In this document: piece after piece, positions 1 to 12,660 of the stretch
How positions within the stretch are numbered: the first letter of the stretch is position 1
Layout of the letters: each line of letters starts with the position of its first letter
Assembly (NCBI GenBank): GCA_021904315.1
Contig: CM038919.1
Span: 15,555,666 to 15,619,665 of the forward strand
Length of the DNA: 64,000 nucleotides
Direction of reading: 5' to 3'
Source of the DNA: Sphagnum magellanicum
Lineage: Eukaryota > Streptophyta > Sphagnopsida > Sphagnales > Sphagnaceae
Program-made: the position numbers and the translations under genes
The notes under the pieces: generated by a model
The model's database searches: none
The model's input: only the letters and a program-made list of their open reading frames with translations
Told to the model about the DNA's origin: nothing

Positions 1-1775
1 TTGATTGTATTTCATCCTTATGACATCCATGAAAAAGAACATAATCACATTGACTTTTAATTATCATTTTGTTGATTATAAAATGAATGGCATGTAAATG
101 ACATGGATAATGATGACTTGGCATTTTAATGCAACTATAAATGACCATAAAATGAACTTGACTTGACAATTGTTATATGACTACATATTCATTATCTTGT
201 AATGACATGGGTACTCAGGACCTAACATTGTAATGCAATTATAAAATGATTTTGAAAATAACTTATTTATTCTATGAATATAGAATGATTGTGGTCTTGG
301 TCCTAAATAGACCTTAGGATTACATGGCTTGTAACTAACCTATAGAGCACCTAGATAACATAAATAACCTTAGGTAATCCCTAGGTAAGCCTTAGGTAAT
401 CCCTAGGTAAGCCTTAGGTAGCTTACATAACTTTTTATTTGATGTTTTCACTATGTCTATTAGTTTGGAAATTGAGATTGGTAGGCTATCGATGTTCTTC
501 ATGCTTTTGGTGATGAGGTCCTCATCTTTCAAAATAACATGTGGGTTGACCTTGTTAAGGTGATCAAACCTTTTTTTTACAACTTTTGAAATTTTATGAT
601 GCATATTAGGTTCACAATATGCTTATCATTACATTTGATTATTGTTTCCAGTCTTTGCAGGTTGTGGATAAACTATGTGGGACATGGGAATTGTATTCAT
701 CTTGTTTTTGAGTATGATGCAAATGCAGGAATCCCTTTTTCTATCACAATGTTTGGAGATCTTATTGTCAAAGCATGTGCAGCAGCAGTTGATGGAGGAA
801 ACTTGTGTTGAATCTGATTCACCAGGGTTCAATTCTCCCCACAAGGCACACAGGTCCTGCAGAATTTTCGTGCAATTGGAAGGCAAGTGTAAGATTGCAA
901 AATTTAATTACAAGCATCAAAATTTAATTCTAATCTTTCTACATTTCTTGTAATTAGTTTGAGTTTGAAAACTGGCACATAAATAGCCACCAAATGAAAA
1001 AAGTGAAGATGAATTTTTACCCATTGCTAAAAATCATTGTTCATTATTCTCTCTCTCTCTCTAAACCCTAAACCCTATATATTTATTTATTTACTTACTT
1101 TTTGTTACAATTTTTTTAACATACTATTGATACCAGTGCAAAGCCTCCTCAAAACTTACATTTTTCATCACATAATTCTAATAGAAAATGTTATCTACTT
1201 TGGCTGCAGATACTTGTTTGGGTTCTGGCGTACCAGAATATGATTGCAGATTGTAGGAAACTCTTAAAACATGGCTCTGAAAAATAAACAAACTATGGTT
1301 TTCATTGAAATTTTTCATGAACGATAATCAATCCACCAACATCATAATACACACCAGACATAGAGCATCTCACCAAGAGAATGTACAAAAGAATGCATGG
1401 TGAACTTGTTATATTCAGTCAATCCGATGCCAGGAAAAGCATCAACCTAAACAGTAACAACCACAGAAGTGTGGCCGTAACAAGTAGAATGAGTAAAATA
1501 ACCTTTCTGATGCAAAAGAAGTCCATATAGCATCATCAAAACTAAATAAATTAATCTGCCTTCAAAATGATTAGCCTTTTGTGGACTGGAGAACATTAAT
1601 GCCTGACAAAAGGATCTGCTCCAGATTAAGGTCAAAACTACTTGCTGGTTGTCAACTACAAACAGAATTTCTATTCAAACATTGTAATTAGGCACCATGC
1701 AAGATTGATCCCACATTAGCAATACCACCAAGTGAGGCATGAAATCTTGTTAGCACAATTCAAGCCTTGTCTTCC
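1..1775. other. Gene-free 3' flank of the MCTP gene
   Basis: No gene is supported here. Short open frames near 600-950 have no recognisable domain and no splice structure that I could build. The stretch holds a short CT repeat at about 1050-1064 followed by two plant telomere-type units (CTAAACC/CTAAACCC) near 1064-1078, and a 22-bp duplication at 368-420. A cleavage/polyadenylation region for the minus-strand MCTP gene should lie just below 1776, but I cannot fix it. Confidence 0.5.
368..420. repeat. 22-bp tandem duplication
   Basis: The 22-bp unit starting ccttaggtaatccctagg occurs at 368-389 and again, exactly, at 390-411, followed by a partial third unit. It belongs to the TAGG/CCTA-rich simple sequence that recurs across the window. 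Confidence 0.85.
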
Positions 1776-4700
1776 TCACAAGATGCGATCAGATTGAGAG
1801 GGCAGCCTGCTGAAGAAGTTCAATGGCACTGCAGGAAGAGGGTCACGAAATCGTGGGTGTCGTAGAGCATACAATCCCAGAAGAATTGCCACCACTTTGA
1901 AAGGGGTGACATAGAGTGTAATGGCTGCTAGCAAACAGAAACCTATAAAAATTGCAGTTGCCCTGTGAAAAAGCACCAAGAATTCAATCATCAGGGCCTT
2001 TAATAACATGCACCAGGAGAAAATGACCAGAAAAGACTTCTCAAGAGCAAAGAGAATGCACCATACCTAGGGTCACGCCAACTTAGAAGAGACTGCACAC
2101 TTTCTCCCATGGTAGCAAGATCTCCAAGAGCATTCTGTATTCTTCCAGCAACTCCCCGCAGTCTTTCATACCTGTACTTGAAAACCTGTCATTCAGAACA
2201 CAATCACCTTAGAGAATGTATTTTCTGAATCTGCTGCTCACCAGAAAACAGCAACCCACATTTCCACTATGTTCACTGACCTCTTGTGCCCTGTTTGCTG
2301 GCACAACATTGAATTCCTCCTCCAACTCATCTGGGTCCCCTATATGCTCCCCTTGAGAGAGTTTAGCATCCATGAAAGGAGGTGCTCGAGATCGGAATCT
2401 ATAGTTCCATGCCCCAATCAGGAACATGTACAGAAACAAAGTGGGAAGAAGAAGCTCTGGGTACCAAACAAGTATGAAGAATAGGACGTGGACCAGAACA
2501 GTAGTCACAGGGCTTTTCCAGCTGCAAATGTCTGCAAACCAATTCATAATTGCCATGACACCATTGAGAACAGCCTGCAACAGAACAAACACGTTCTTAG
2601 AAACCCACAAAATTGTCTTCAACTACGAGTTCCCTAGTCTTCAGAACCAGTTCTCCTTGACAATTCCCAAGGGCTCCAAAAACAAATCACTAGCAAATGC
2701 CATACTTCAGAAAGCTCTTGATGAAAGCCCCAACTGATTTACCATAATTCGATAATAGTTAGCCTTGCTCCTGCGCATACTCCAACGCTCTGCATCAGTG
2801 TCCAGCATAAACTGAACAACCTCTTGGCGCATTGCTGGTTCTGACCTCATGAGTCTTAAGGCCACTATGTTCATGGCTGCAACCCTTAGACTCTCAATCT
2901 GCTTGTGGTCAAGAGGATAGAAATAGTGCATTCTGGGCAATGGAGGCTGGAGGTATGCATGCATCAAATTCAAAGTGGATGCTGATGAGAGACGCACAGC
3001 AAGCTCAAGCTCACCCATCTTCTTTATACCCTGTGGCGTGACAATGAGCAAGGGGTATGCATTTGTATAGACCCTATCACTCTCAAGTGTGGACAACCGA
3101 ATCCTGATCTTCCCAATCGGCAAGTCTTTGGTGGTGGCTGCAATCTCTGGATTTGCTTGTCTGTAACACAGACAATGGTTCTTCAGACATAACAGCAGAC
3201 ACCAGATTGCACTAGCAGAAACAGAAAAGAGAACAAATTTTGCTTCATGTTCAAACAATGCCCAATCTGATGGTGCACTCACCTGTTGTCAAAGAGACCA
3301 ACTGTGAGAACAGTGCAAGGATCAAAAACCTCCCATGTGTATTGCTCATTCCAACGAGGGCTGAAGCTCTCAAAGATGGTCCTTGTCCGAACCCACTTTG
3401 GGCCATATTTGGCAATACAATATGCATCAGTGCTACCCCGCTTGTCTTTTGTGGATTTCATTGGGAGCAAGTTATTTGCACTGTGAATACCAAGTTCCAA
3501 AACACCAAGAGAAGGCCTCCAGAGCTGCTTGGCTGTTGGACGATTGCAACTGGTGTAGTTTGCAGACTCATCCATGACATGATAGCCACCATCTAGCGAA
3601 ACCCGCAAGTGAATACGGCCACTGAACCCTTGGTTCCCTGACTTATCAAGTACATACCACCTTGAAGGCACTGGCCGACCATCAATTCTTCGTTCAACAG
3701 TGCTCAAGGGGATTCTAACCTCCCCAAGAACCTCCTCCTGGATCAATGAACACACCGGAATCAATTTCAGGAATGAATCGAACATAAAAAATCACTCTGC
3801 AGAAGAGAGGAATACAGGACGTGCATGACTGATGGCTTACAAAAAACATCTGGCATCAACTCACTTTATTTCCAACTCTCTCTTCAAGGAGAAGATGCAA
3901 CACATCATCAAATGGCTCAGCTGCAACGAACATCAGATCCTCATTCCAGAAAGGGCTGGCACTCCTCACAGTTGCAATTCTTGACCTCACAACTTGATAT
4001 GGGCCAACACGAGCCTTCACATACTGCACATACAAAACACACAAGAGATGTACCGAGGTTTTCAGTATTACAAGAAAATTGCAAAAATTCAATAAGCAAG
4101 GAGCCCGTACAAGAAAAGGAACAGCTGGAATACAAGAGGCATGTATACCGGTTCTGGCAGCCTTGCTTTGTCACGAGTATTTAGGTCTTGAGCTTCAATG
4201 ACATTCACCCGTAAGTACCAGAGCTTGGGAGACAGATAAACCTTCGACCTGAAATGGGCATGTCCACCAGTATCAGAGTGCCATGCTTCAGGAAATGCCT
4301 CATCAGCTTGAGTACCCCACCAGACTGCAACCATAATCTCACCTGGACATTCCAATGAATCATGGTCGTAAGTTAGCACAGCAGCTGGAGATTCTTGCAG
4401 GTGGCTTAGGAAAACATCTCTTGTACACCCAAAGGAATTTCATGAAGCAGACTGGAATCGAATGACTAGCCAAAGATGAACGAAAAAACAATGCAGTACC
4501 TTGTGCTCTGCCCTTCCCAGACTTGGCCTCAAGCTTGTACCATTGTGGGGCCAGAGGGCTTTCTGGAGGTTTTCGCTTTGGAACCTCCGACAAATCAAAC
4601 ATAAAACCTCCAAGAAAATCATCCTTGGATATCTTGTCCTGTTGAAGAATTCACTGGGCTGAGCATCACAGAAATCTAACTGATGGATGTACCTAATCTA

Positions 4701-6207
4701 ATGCCATGAATTGCTTGCTTCTATGAGATAGATTTCAGCCAAAAGTCAAGGCCCATACCGCATCCCAAACAGTCAATTCCAGAGTACCACCTTGCACTTT
4801 GTCCTCCCCAACAGCAAACACTTGATTCCATTCGGGATCAAGACTACGCTTGACAATCTTCGTCTCCGCCTTCACGTGTCCAACTGTGAGTCTGACGTAC
4901 TGATGTTTTGTACCTCGCACGGATGAAACTGATGAGAATTTCACAATTTTGATTGAAAACCGCCATTCTGATCAACAATGCAATGACACACGGTAGCAGG
5001 GCCTAGCGGGACTTACAGGATCACTGGACCCATCAGCGTCTTTGGCGGCAAGACCTCGAGCCTTCACAATGCGGATAAACAAGTAAGTCATGTGTTCGAC
5101 GAGGTCATAGTGATGATTGTAGTCGACTGCCTTGCCAAGATCAGGATTGGTTTCCTTGACAGTAAAGTCTGCTTCTGGAACAGTTAGCATATTGGGCCTC
5201 ATAGGCATCGGCTGTTTGTCAGCCTTCATATCTGGCTTTGGACCTTTCGAGTCCTTCGGTTCCGACGGCATCTTCGTCTCCTTCATCAACTGATCAGAAC
5301 TGGTGTAGACCTTGAGGCTACAAAAGTACAGCAGATTTAGAGAAAAGCTCCATGAGCTTCATAAGTTTCTTACAGGAATTGCATTACCAAATACTCCACA
5401 AGCAGGTCAAGAGATCATCACGTACCCTAGGTCTCCTTTGATGTGCGAGAACAAGCCTCGCTTCTGCAAGGGATACCATCTTGCAGCTTCGGGCTTCGGA
5501 GGCACGCTAGAAATGGGGATAATCACCCTCCCCAAAAAGCTGCTGCGTCTACCCGTACCACTATTGCGCTCATTGTGAACGTTAACCTCCAGATCTCCAC
5601 CCGTGACAAGATCGGACATTAAAAATTCGAACTGCACATGCAAAGCTACTTGTTAAAAATCCAAAGCAATTCAACTCCAGTCCAAAGCACACATCATATC
5701 GTTGCCTTCAAACAACAACAAACGCTAGAAAGCAGTTACAAGACAAAACCTGCAATTATAAAGCTCAAAAGCTTCAAGAGCTCCTTTACCTTCTCATTCC
5801 AAGTCGGGTCTAAGTCCTTGGTCTTCACTTTGGTCCTCTTCCGCTGGCCATCATAGTCCAGCTGCAAGGGAAATACCAGAGAGATACGAATATGAGAAAG
5901 AAACTGCAGACTGCAGAAAGCCTTAGATGAAACTCGCAGTTGCAAAACCTCCATAGTTTACAAAAGCAAGCTATGAAATTAAAACACCACTGCTGATCAC
6001 TTCCAGCTCACATAGACGCTCACTTACTGAAAATCGACTAAACAAAATCGACTCCAAGCTCTAAGAGCACAACAATAAAAATGAATGAACGACACAAGTA
6101 CTGCATATTACCACACAGTAAGCGTTAGAAGAGCCTTCGCCATCTTTAGGCATCAACGCCTTCGCCGCCAACACCTCAACGACAAGTTTACGAGGCATGC
6201 CCGCCAT
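1776..6207 (-). CDS. MCTP protein (multiple C2 domains and transmembrane region), 13 exons
   Basis: Complete gene. Exons, low-high on the plus strand, in gene order: 6112-6207, 5790-5861, 5426-5631, 5017-5317, 4759-4899, 4500-4638, 4149-4342, 3865-4023, 3283-3737, 2743-3160, 2281-2574, 2067-2185, 1776-1962. All introns are GT-AG and the phases agree, giving 2781 nt or 926 residues. The start MAGMPRKLVVEV fits the N-terminus of MCTPs of the QUIRKY type; the frame is open upstream, so an earlier ATG is possible. Domains: C2A about 4-120; Lys/Pro/Met-rich linker about 130-175; C2B about 203-315 (DADGSSDPYVRL); C2C about 357-478; C2D about 512-640 (STDAYCIAKYG); PRT_C-type C-terminal region about 700-926 with hydrophobic hairpins at about 751-785 and 866-896. 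Family knowledge: MCTPs tether the ER to the plasma membrane, notably at plasmodesmata, with C2 domains binding anionic lipid, some through calcium. C2A has SSNAYC where calcium-binding C2 domains usually have an Asp, so it may bind lipid without calcium. Angiosperm homologues usually lack coding introns. Confidence 0.95.
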
Positions 6208-7713
6208 GATCACAAGCGGAGAACTCGAGCCAGAAACAACAAAATCAAATAACAGTCTGCAAGCCAATACAATCAAGGCAAAAGCTGGGGCCCAGCAAAC
6301 ACGCAGCAAATGCCCGCTTAAGTTTGTTTGTTGTCCAGAGCTCCCAAGTTGATCAACTAGCCAACCAAATTTGTCCACGAAAACGGCAATTTCAGTTCAA
6401 ATCGAGTTGCCTATTATGAAGTTGTGTACAAACTACTGAAGACATCGAAAATGTTGCATAAACCACGCACGGAACATTGTTCGTAAGACTGGAAGCCCAG
6501 CTCCTCGTCGCCCGCAGCAAACGCTCCGCGCGCGTTCGTGTGTGCGTCTGCTGGGCGGTTGTCCGCGCGCGCGGATGGTGAAGCTGGAGAACGGGAAGGT
6601 GTGCGACGTAACAGTGAAATAAAATCTTGCTCCGTTTCAATAAACCCACTTTAGCACTATTGGCCAAAACAAAATAAAACGGTATTAGTTAAAAGAAATT
6701 ACATAAACACACAGACAGTATATAATTAATGTGATGACAACGTTTAGTTGTATACCCCATTCTCCCGCCACAGCCCTTTCCTATTCTCTGCCCGCTGCCC
6801 CGTTTTCGACACATAACTTCCTTTGATGCCCGAGAAAGGAAAGAGATCTATTGGTAGTTGAAAAATTAAAACACGTTCCAGCCTTCATTTACCTACAAAC
6901 ACACTTAATTACATACCTACCAATGTGAAATTACTTGTCTTGGCTGGGTTGGAAATGCCAGTTTTGGTTCCGATTAATAAAAACAAAACTGGACCCAGAT
7001 CTGATTTTTGGTACCAATTCTAGAATGAGAATACAAAGTTATTTTTTCGACACAGAAGGTTCACACTTCCATTTATGCAAAGAACAGGAACCAGAACTGT
7101 GATTTCAAAAAAAAAGACTAGAATCAAGCACTACCTGGAGGTTAACCACCCATTCCAATGAAACTTGGTCTGATTTTCAGAAACAAAACCAAAATCAGGG
7201 ATTTTTTGTTTTGGGAAGATCCAGACTCGAGACCAAATTCTTGGATCCATTTATATGTGGAAACAGAATTGAAACTAGTATAATTCTAATTTGTTTTTTT
7301 CAGAACTCCAAGTGAAGGTTCTTCATAAAAGTGAAGGACCACCCAACATTCAAAATTCCTCACTTCACTAAAGATGAGAACTTCCTATCTTCACACAAAT
7401 AGGCTAGGGGAAGAAGAAAGGCATGGTTGATGGAAATTTTTAACCTATGTTCATTATTGTACTTTCCTGATTGTACTTTCCTGGGGAATGGTAAGCAAAA
7501 TTGATTGTCTATTTGTTCGTTGGTTGTTTTCTCTTCCTTTTTCAAAAAAAAAAAAACTTTCTGAACTTTGGGCAAGACATGAACTGACCTGAGCAGAATT
7601 GGATTTTGTTTTTTTGTCTCTCAGGCAGGACAAAACGACGTCAACGGGAAGAAGGGACGAGTGCCCGGCGTACTTGCGACGATGGGGTTTAAGACCGACG
7701 GCGCCTTATTAAA
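6208..7713. other. MCTP upstream flank and probable promoter/5' UTR
   Basis: The only clearly GC-rich patch of the window lies at about 6470-6610 (several GCGCGC runs), 260-400 bp upstream of the MCTP start codon. By position it could hold the promoter or first untranslated exon. No TATA box at a convincing distance and no 5' UTR splice pair could be fixed. The rest to 7713 is AT-rich and without a supported gene. Confidence 0.4.
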
Positions 7714-8748
7714 GCTCGACAACTAATACGGACTCGCGATGGACTGAGCTGACGTACCTGCTAAAACGGAGGTTCGCTTGCGTTTTGATGGCTCGTCTGT
7801 CCTTAGGACATCCCAAGGATCTTAGAATATCTAAGGGAGAGAGAGAGAGTGAAGGAGAACTAGGAGCGTGGTTGTGGCGATTGGTTCTTATGATCCAGAA
7901 ACCAGAACGGATAAACGCAAATGATTAGTTGGAGCTCTACCACCCATGTAAGACACATTTGTTGCTGTCCGCATAGCGACAAGATTATGCACTCGTATTG
8001 TTAGCTTACTCTTTAACTGCCTGTTCTTCTTCATACGGGTTGTTTGACCTTTACCTACTTCTCTTCTTGTATCTAAGGGTTGTACGTAAGGATTGAGTTA
8101 CAGAATTCAGTAGAAGATGTATATGCTTTTGTTGTACCTGTGTCCATGTCGAGTGTATCATCCTCGCACGTTTGAGGTTTTTTAAGAGCAAAGTGTGTAC
8201 TTGCATATTGCTGTGCAGTGACACGATTTTGTGCAGAGAATGTCTTCCAAATCCATTTCCCAGCAAAAATTTGAAAGATTCAAAGAGCAGCTTGCACATT
8301 TGCTTCTGTTGCTGCTTTGACCAGATGACCAGACCTTACCTTCTTCCAGACCTTACCTTCTTCAAGACCTTACCTTCTTCATTTAAACAGCAATCTCTCC
8401 AAGCTTAAGCTTGTCGGTTCCTAAACCTAAACCCTGATGATGATCATGATCATGATGCTTGGTGAATCAAGCTACATCAGCCTTTTTTGTTAGAGGGCGA
8501 ATTTTTGAATTTTTTAGAGAAAATTTAAATTTTTTAAACCTCCAAATTTCGAGAAAAGTTCAAAATATAAATATATATGGTTCAAGTAGGTAGCCCAAAA
8601 CATATAAGGGAGCTTAATTTTTCCCTTTCATATTTTGTTAATAGCCAAATTTGGCTAAATTAGCTTGTGGATGATTGCTACCTCAGCTACACCACGAAAA
8701 GCTCGACAAGTAATACCGGCTCACAATGAACTGGGATGTGACATAGGT
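7714..8748. repeat. Pair of about 50-bp direct repeats about 1 kb apart
   Basis: Two diverged copies of a roughly 50-bp sequence starting aaagctcgacaa(c/g)taata lie at about 7714-7764 and 8698-8748 in the same orientation. The DNA between them has higher GC than its surroundings near 7620-7800 and shows no recognisable coding region. They could be the ends of a small mobile element, but no target duplication was found. Confidence 0.45.
8332..8385. repeat. 17-bp tandem repeat, three copies
   Basis: The unit gaccttaccttcttcca (last bases vary) is repeated three times head to tail. There is no coding potential around it. Confidence 0.85.
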
Positions 8749-8868
8749 ATTTCCTTTGGAAAATAAATTTTTTAATTTCTAATTTGAAAAGAAACTTTGT
8801 TGTTTGAAATTTTTAGAGTGGCATGGAGAATCAAGAAAGATGGACGTTTGGATTTCTTCTGATTAATT

Positions 8869-9155
8869 GGTGGTGCATAGCACTGAGGATTTTTACTCTT
8901 TTGCTGCACTATACACATATGAGGCACTTCCCATGGATATGATGTTTGGTTTTCCAATTGATCTCGGTGGTTTGAAGAAAAAAAAATTTCCTGGTGCATA
9001 TATAAAATACAAGGCATTTTCCCATGGATGAACATGAAGTTTGTTTTCCAATTTTTTATGGTGGTGCATAGGAATTAATCGTTTAAAATTGTATGATGCA
9101 TATATAGATAGTCCAGGCATTTCCCAGGGGTCGGTGATTGACATTTTCCTAAGAA
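8869..9155. repeat. About 95-bp tandem repeat, three diverged copies
   Basis: Units start at about 8869, 8966 and 9060, each with ggtggt near its start and a motif like ggca(t)ttcccatgg followed by ttttccaatt near its end. Spacing is 97 and 94 bp. The copies are clearly diverged. Short minus-strand open frames here are by-products of the repeat. Confidence 0.7.
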
Positions 9156-11480
9156 GATAGAATGTGTTCGGAATCAGTCTCTTCCTAGGGGTCATGTATT
9201 TACTCTCCAGCGCACAAGGAGAGTAACTTTGACACCCTATTGATTCGTAAAAGTTACTCTGCTCATGTCTCCTTCCAAGCCAAGCTTTCGGCTCTCATTC
9301 ACAAATAGTGCAAAACCCAAATCTTTCTTTTTGACAATTTGAAAGGATTTCTATCTACGTTTATACAATACAATTGTACCCCATAGCCCAAAAAAATTAA
9401 TTTGGCAGTCCAACTTGCCAAACTCTTTTTTTTTTGGCTATTAAAACCCAAACAATAAAAAATTGAATGCGCATGTCTTAATTGTATAATAGCTCCCTAC
9501 AGGCTGAGATTTAGGGTTTAGGGTTTAAGGAGAACAGGTGATCTTTATTCAGGACCTATTCAGGTTCACACTGACCCTAATAAATAGGCCAACTTAGGGT
9601 CAAGTCACATGTGGACTAGACTCTATCATCATATCCAAGTGGGTTACTAGTGTTAACATGTGCCATAAACTAATGGGTCACAGTCCCATCCACTACCGCC
9701 CACAAACTCTGTAGAGCCTCTGGCAGACCAAATGTCAAAAAACTTGTAAATAATAAGCTAACCAGTTTCATGGCTGTGTCACCTGTGAGTGAATGTGAAA
9801 AAAATTGAACTGCCCGAAAATCGTTGAACTGCCCGGATCTGGTGGGTGAGTGCGAAGGACCCAGTGAAAAGCTATGGAATCTCTCAAGTTGGGCAGTTTA
9901 GTAGTTATTGTTATCTCACATGTGAACGCTCCTCCGTCACTAGATTCCAGAAATAAGTGATTCGGCAGCCTACTTGTGTGACCTGAACCTTAGGCTGCTG
10001 CTTAGTTCCGTTATGCAATTAGCGGCGGTAGTTAATGAGCTTCTGCTTCATTCATCTCTCCATTACTGCAGCCTTGTACTACCACCCAGCTATTCCCCCG
10101 CGCCCCTTTCGACCCGTTTGTACACGCTTTTGCTTCTTCATATACATAGTACAACAACACAACTCACAAGTGCAGATCCTACACTCACTCTTTTTCAAAC
10201 TTTTACACTGGTTCAAAACTCGGATTAATTTTACACGCCTTTAAAACTCCAAGTCCCCAGAAAGAAATTAATTAATAATAAGTAGTCCCAACCTCTTTCA
10301 CCCTTACTTGACTACTCTTTTACCAAGTAACCAAGTCCCCTTTACTGTAGGGACTTCGTTGTCTTCTTCCCCCTATACAGTAGTTCCAGTGTTTTTTTTT
10401 CAATTTTGTGATGTAGTTGAATCGATGATCATCCATAAGATGATTGGGCCAGATTTGATTACATGTTAGATATGAAAGTTATAAAAATAAAAAATTTAAA
10501 CCAGAATGCCAAGTATTCTTGGCTACTTACTGGAAGTTATCATCAACATCTGGCGATTTGGAAAAAAGATCTTCGAAATCTGGCGAATTTGGACCATTTT
10601 TTTCACGAAAAACCCTTTTAATAGTTTGAAAACGTATTCTTCAGGTCGAAATTTGGCGAAATTTCGCCCAAAAGAAAAACTGCATAGGACACTGGCAGCT
10701 TCCACATTAATTCTATTATGCTCAGAAATATAGAAAAAAAATCAAAATTTTTTTCTCTATAGTAAAAAAATTGTGGAAGAAAACATTGAAGCTTCAAGGA
10801 TATTCTATTTGTCAACCTGAAATTTCAAAATTAATTAATTATTTAACAAACTTGTGTCAAAGTCGCTAATGTACTACGCAAACAACGCCCTTTTTATTTC
10901 TGTCTGTTTTGAGGGATCTCCCCCAACAGAAGAACCCTAGGGGTTATGCCAGGGGAGCTCCCCCAATTTAATATGTTCCCACGTTCCCATGGAAATATTT
11001 CTTTTCTATGAAATGAGAAAGAACAGAAAAAATAAAAACAGAGTTGTTTCCACGAGGGGAGGTTCCTGTACTCCTCTGTTCTCCTTAGGTTCGGGAACAC
11101 TCTCATGCTCACATCCTTGAGTGACCCTCCCTCAGGAGAACACACTCATACGGGAACCACCCCTACAACAGTACTCCAAATCCACTTTGAGCTTTTATGC
11201 AGTCTATGACAGAATTGCTTCATTCTTCAAACTCTAAAATTCAAAACCTCAATAAGTACCCCCAGTTTATAATGGGGAATAATAGTCCATGTTGAAAACG
11301 ATGACAAACCATTTTGAAAAAAAAAGAAATGGCATGCAACCAATGAGAAAACTCGGGGTTTTTTTTTTTTCTCTCGGGTTTAGAGAGACGGGTGGGGTAT
11401 TTTTGTTTTTTTTTCCTGTTCCCAGTGTGTTCCCATCAAAATTCCCATTTTGTTCCTTTAGATATTCCCAATAGCACTTC
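9156..11480. other. Gene-free stretch
   Basis: No gene is supported. The stretch holds two telomere-type units near 9512-9530 (TTTAGGG), AT-rich DNA at 10400-10850, and a mosaic of C-rich and G-rich patches at 10900-11150. Short open frames show no domain. Confidence 0.4.
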
Positions 11481-11487
11481 GGTTTTT

Positions 11488-11530
11488 ATCCCATATTGAT
11501 TGGCTGTGGTTCAACTTCCACGTATATAAG
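11488..11530 (+). promoter_or_regulatory. Possible plant snRNA-type promoter (USE plus TATA, Pol III spacing)
   Basis: ATCCCATATTG at 11488-11498 matches the plant snRNA upstream sequence element (RTCCCACATCG) at 9 of 11 positions; both differences are C to T. TATATAAG lies at 11523-11530, with 24 bp between the two elements. In plants this short spacing is typical of Pol III-transcribed snRNA-type genes such as U6, while Pol II snRNA genes use about ten bases more. A transcript would start near 11553-11560. I do not recognise the downstream sequence as U6, U3, 7SL, MRP or telomerase RNA, and the first long T run is near 11748. Chance or a dead promoter is quite possible. Confidence 0.25.
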
Positions 11531-11723
11531 TTGTACAAAAGCATGCTTCTATTTTGGGGAGGGAAGCAGACCAGGCTTGTACGTTGGGGAGTGCCCCTCA
11601 TGTTCCAAAGATATTGGCAGTGGACCAATCAAGTGGCTCCTTCTCCGCAACATAAAAATAAAAAATGCGGGCACACTCCATCACTAATTAATATAGAAGC
11701 ATGAATAAGTAACCCCAGTTTAT

Positions 11724-11989
11724 ATGCATTGCTCAGACTTGTGTGTGGTTTTTTTTGGAAGTTGCCTGCGTTCCCTGAAAGCTATTAAATCCTCCTCCTC
11801 TTGCTCAGTCACATTCCAATTTTCCCAACCCCACATACCCTGGCTAAACATTCCTGCCCTCTCCCCCCCGCGCCAATCCAACTTGTTTTTGAGCTGTAGA
11901 CGTTCCTTAATGCAATTACTTTGGTACTCATTGTGCGCACTTATCCCCCGCTGTCCATAAAGTGCATCAAAGAGAGAAATAATCTTCAA
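11724..11989 (-). other. Unassigned minus-strand open frame, 89 codons
   Basis: The predicted peptide is charged and Trp-rich, with a run WNVTEQEEEDLIAFRERRQL near its middle, and the DNA is locally GC-rich and strand-asymmetric. This resembles a decayed or partial exon more than random frame, but no family was recognised and no splice partners were found. It may be a gene fragment carried by an unrecognised element. Confidence 0.2.
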
Positions 11990-12049
11990 AACTAAAAATG
12001 AACTCTCAAATGTGATTATGATAAAAAGAAATTAACTATCTTTATCTAC

Positions 12050-12660
12050 ATAGGTTATGGTCACATTGATTAGGAGACTCCTAAGTATAGCCTTAACTCT
12101 CTTAAGGCGCCCCTATCTACTTACCTGCTTATGGATTACCTACATATACCTACCTACCATGGGATATTTATCTACTTTTTTTTTTTTACAGATTATCTAT
12201 TTACCTATCTATTTACTCGCTTATCTATGCAAAACATGGACAATGTAAAGCTTAAAAGGGAATACATAGGTCAACTTAAGAACTTTTTTAATAGATTTTA
12301 GGTATTTCATAACTTAGGTAAGTCCTTACTTAGTCTCCTAAGTAATATTTAATTATCCCATAATATAGGTAAGTTCTTAGGTGTCTCCCTAGGTACTCTT
12401 CTAGGTAGGTCTTTTGTAATTCACAATGTAGGCTACTGATAATTCTTAAATAGGCACTATGTAATTGTTTAAGTAGCCCTTAGCTATTTCATAGCTTAGA
12501 ATTATCTTTAGATGTCTCCTTGGATTCCTTAGATGAACTCCAAGTAACCCCTAACCCTAAGTATCTCGTAAGTAGTTCTTAAATATCCCATACCCTTGAT
12601 AGACCTTTTGGTGTCTGCGTGGGTAGTTCCCTAAGTGACCCCTGAGGATTCCTTAACATA
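12050..12660. repeat. Degenerate CCTA/TAGG-rich simple repeat
   Basis: Words such as cctacctacc, ttaggtaag and cttaggt recur every 10-20 bp throughout, without a fixed period. No gene is supported. The stretch from 12660 to 14830 also holds no supportable gene. Confidence 0.6.

Noticed and set aside
1064..1080. CTAAACCCTAAACCC as a telomerase RNA template or interstitial telomere
   Set aside because: Only about two units are present, with no snRNA-type promoter upstream. The similar units at 8422 and 9512 are equally short.
3279..3785. A gene starting with the Met at 3785 on the minus strand
   Set aside because: The first residues are intron sequence; the MCTP exon begins at 3737 after a CAG acceptor.
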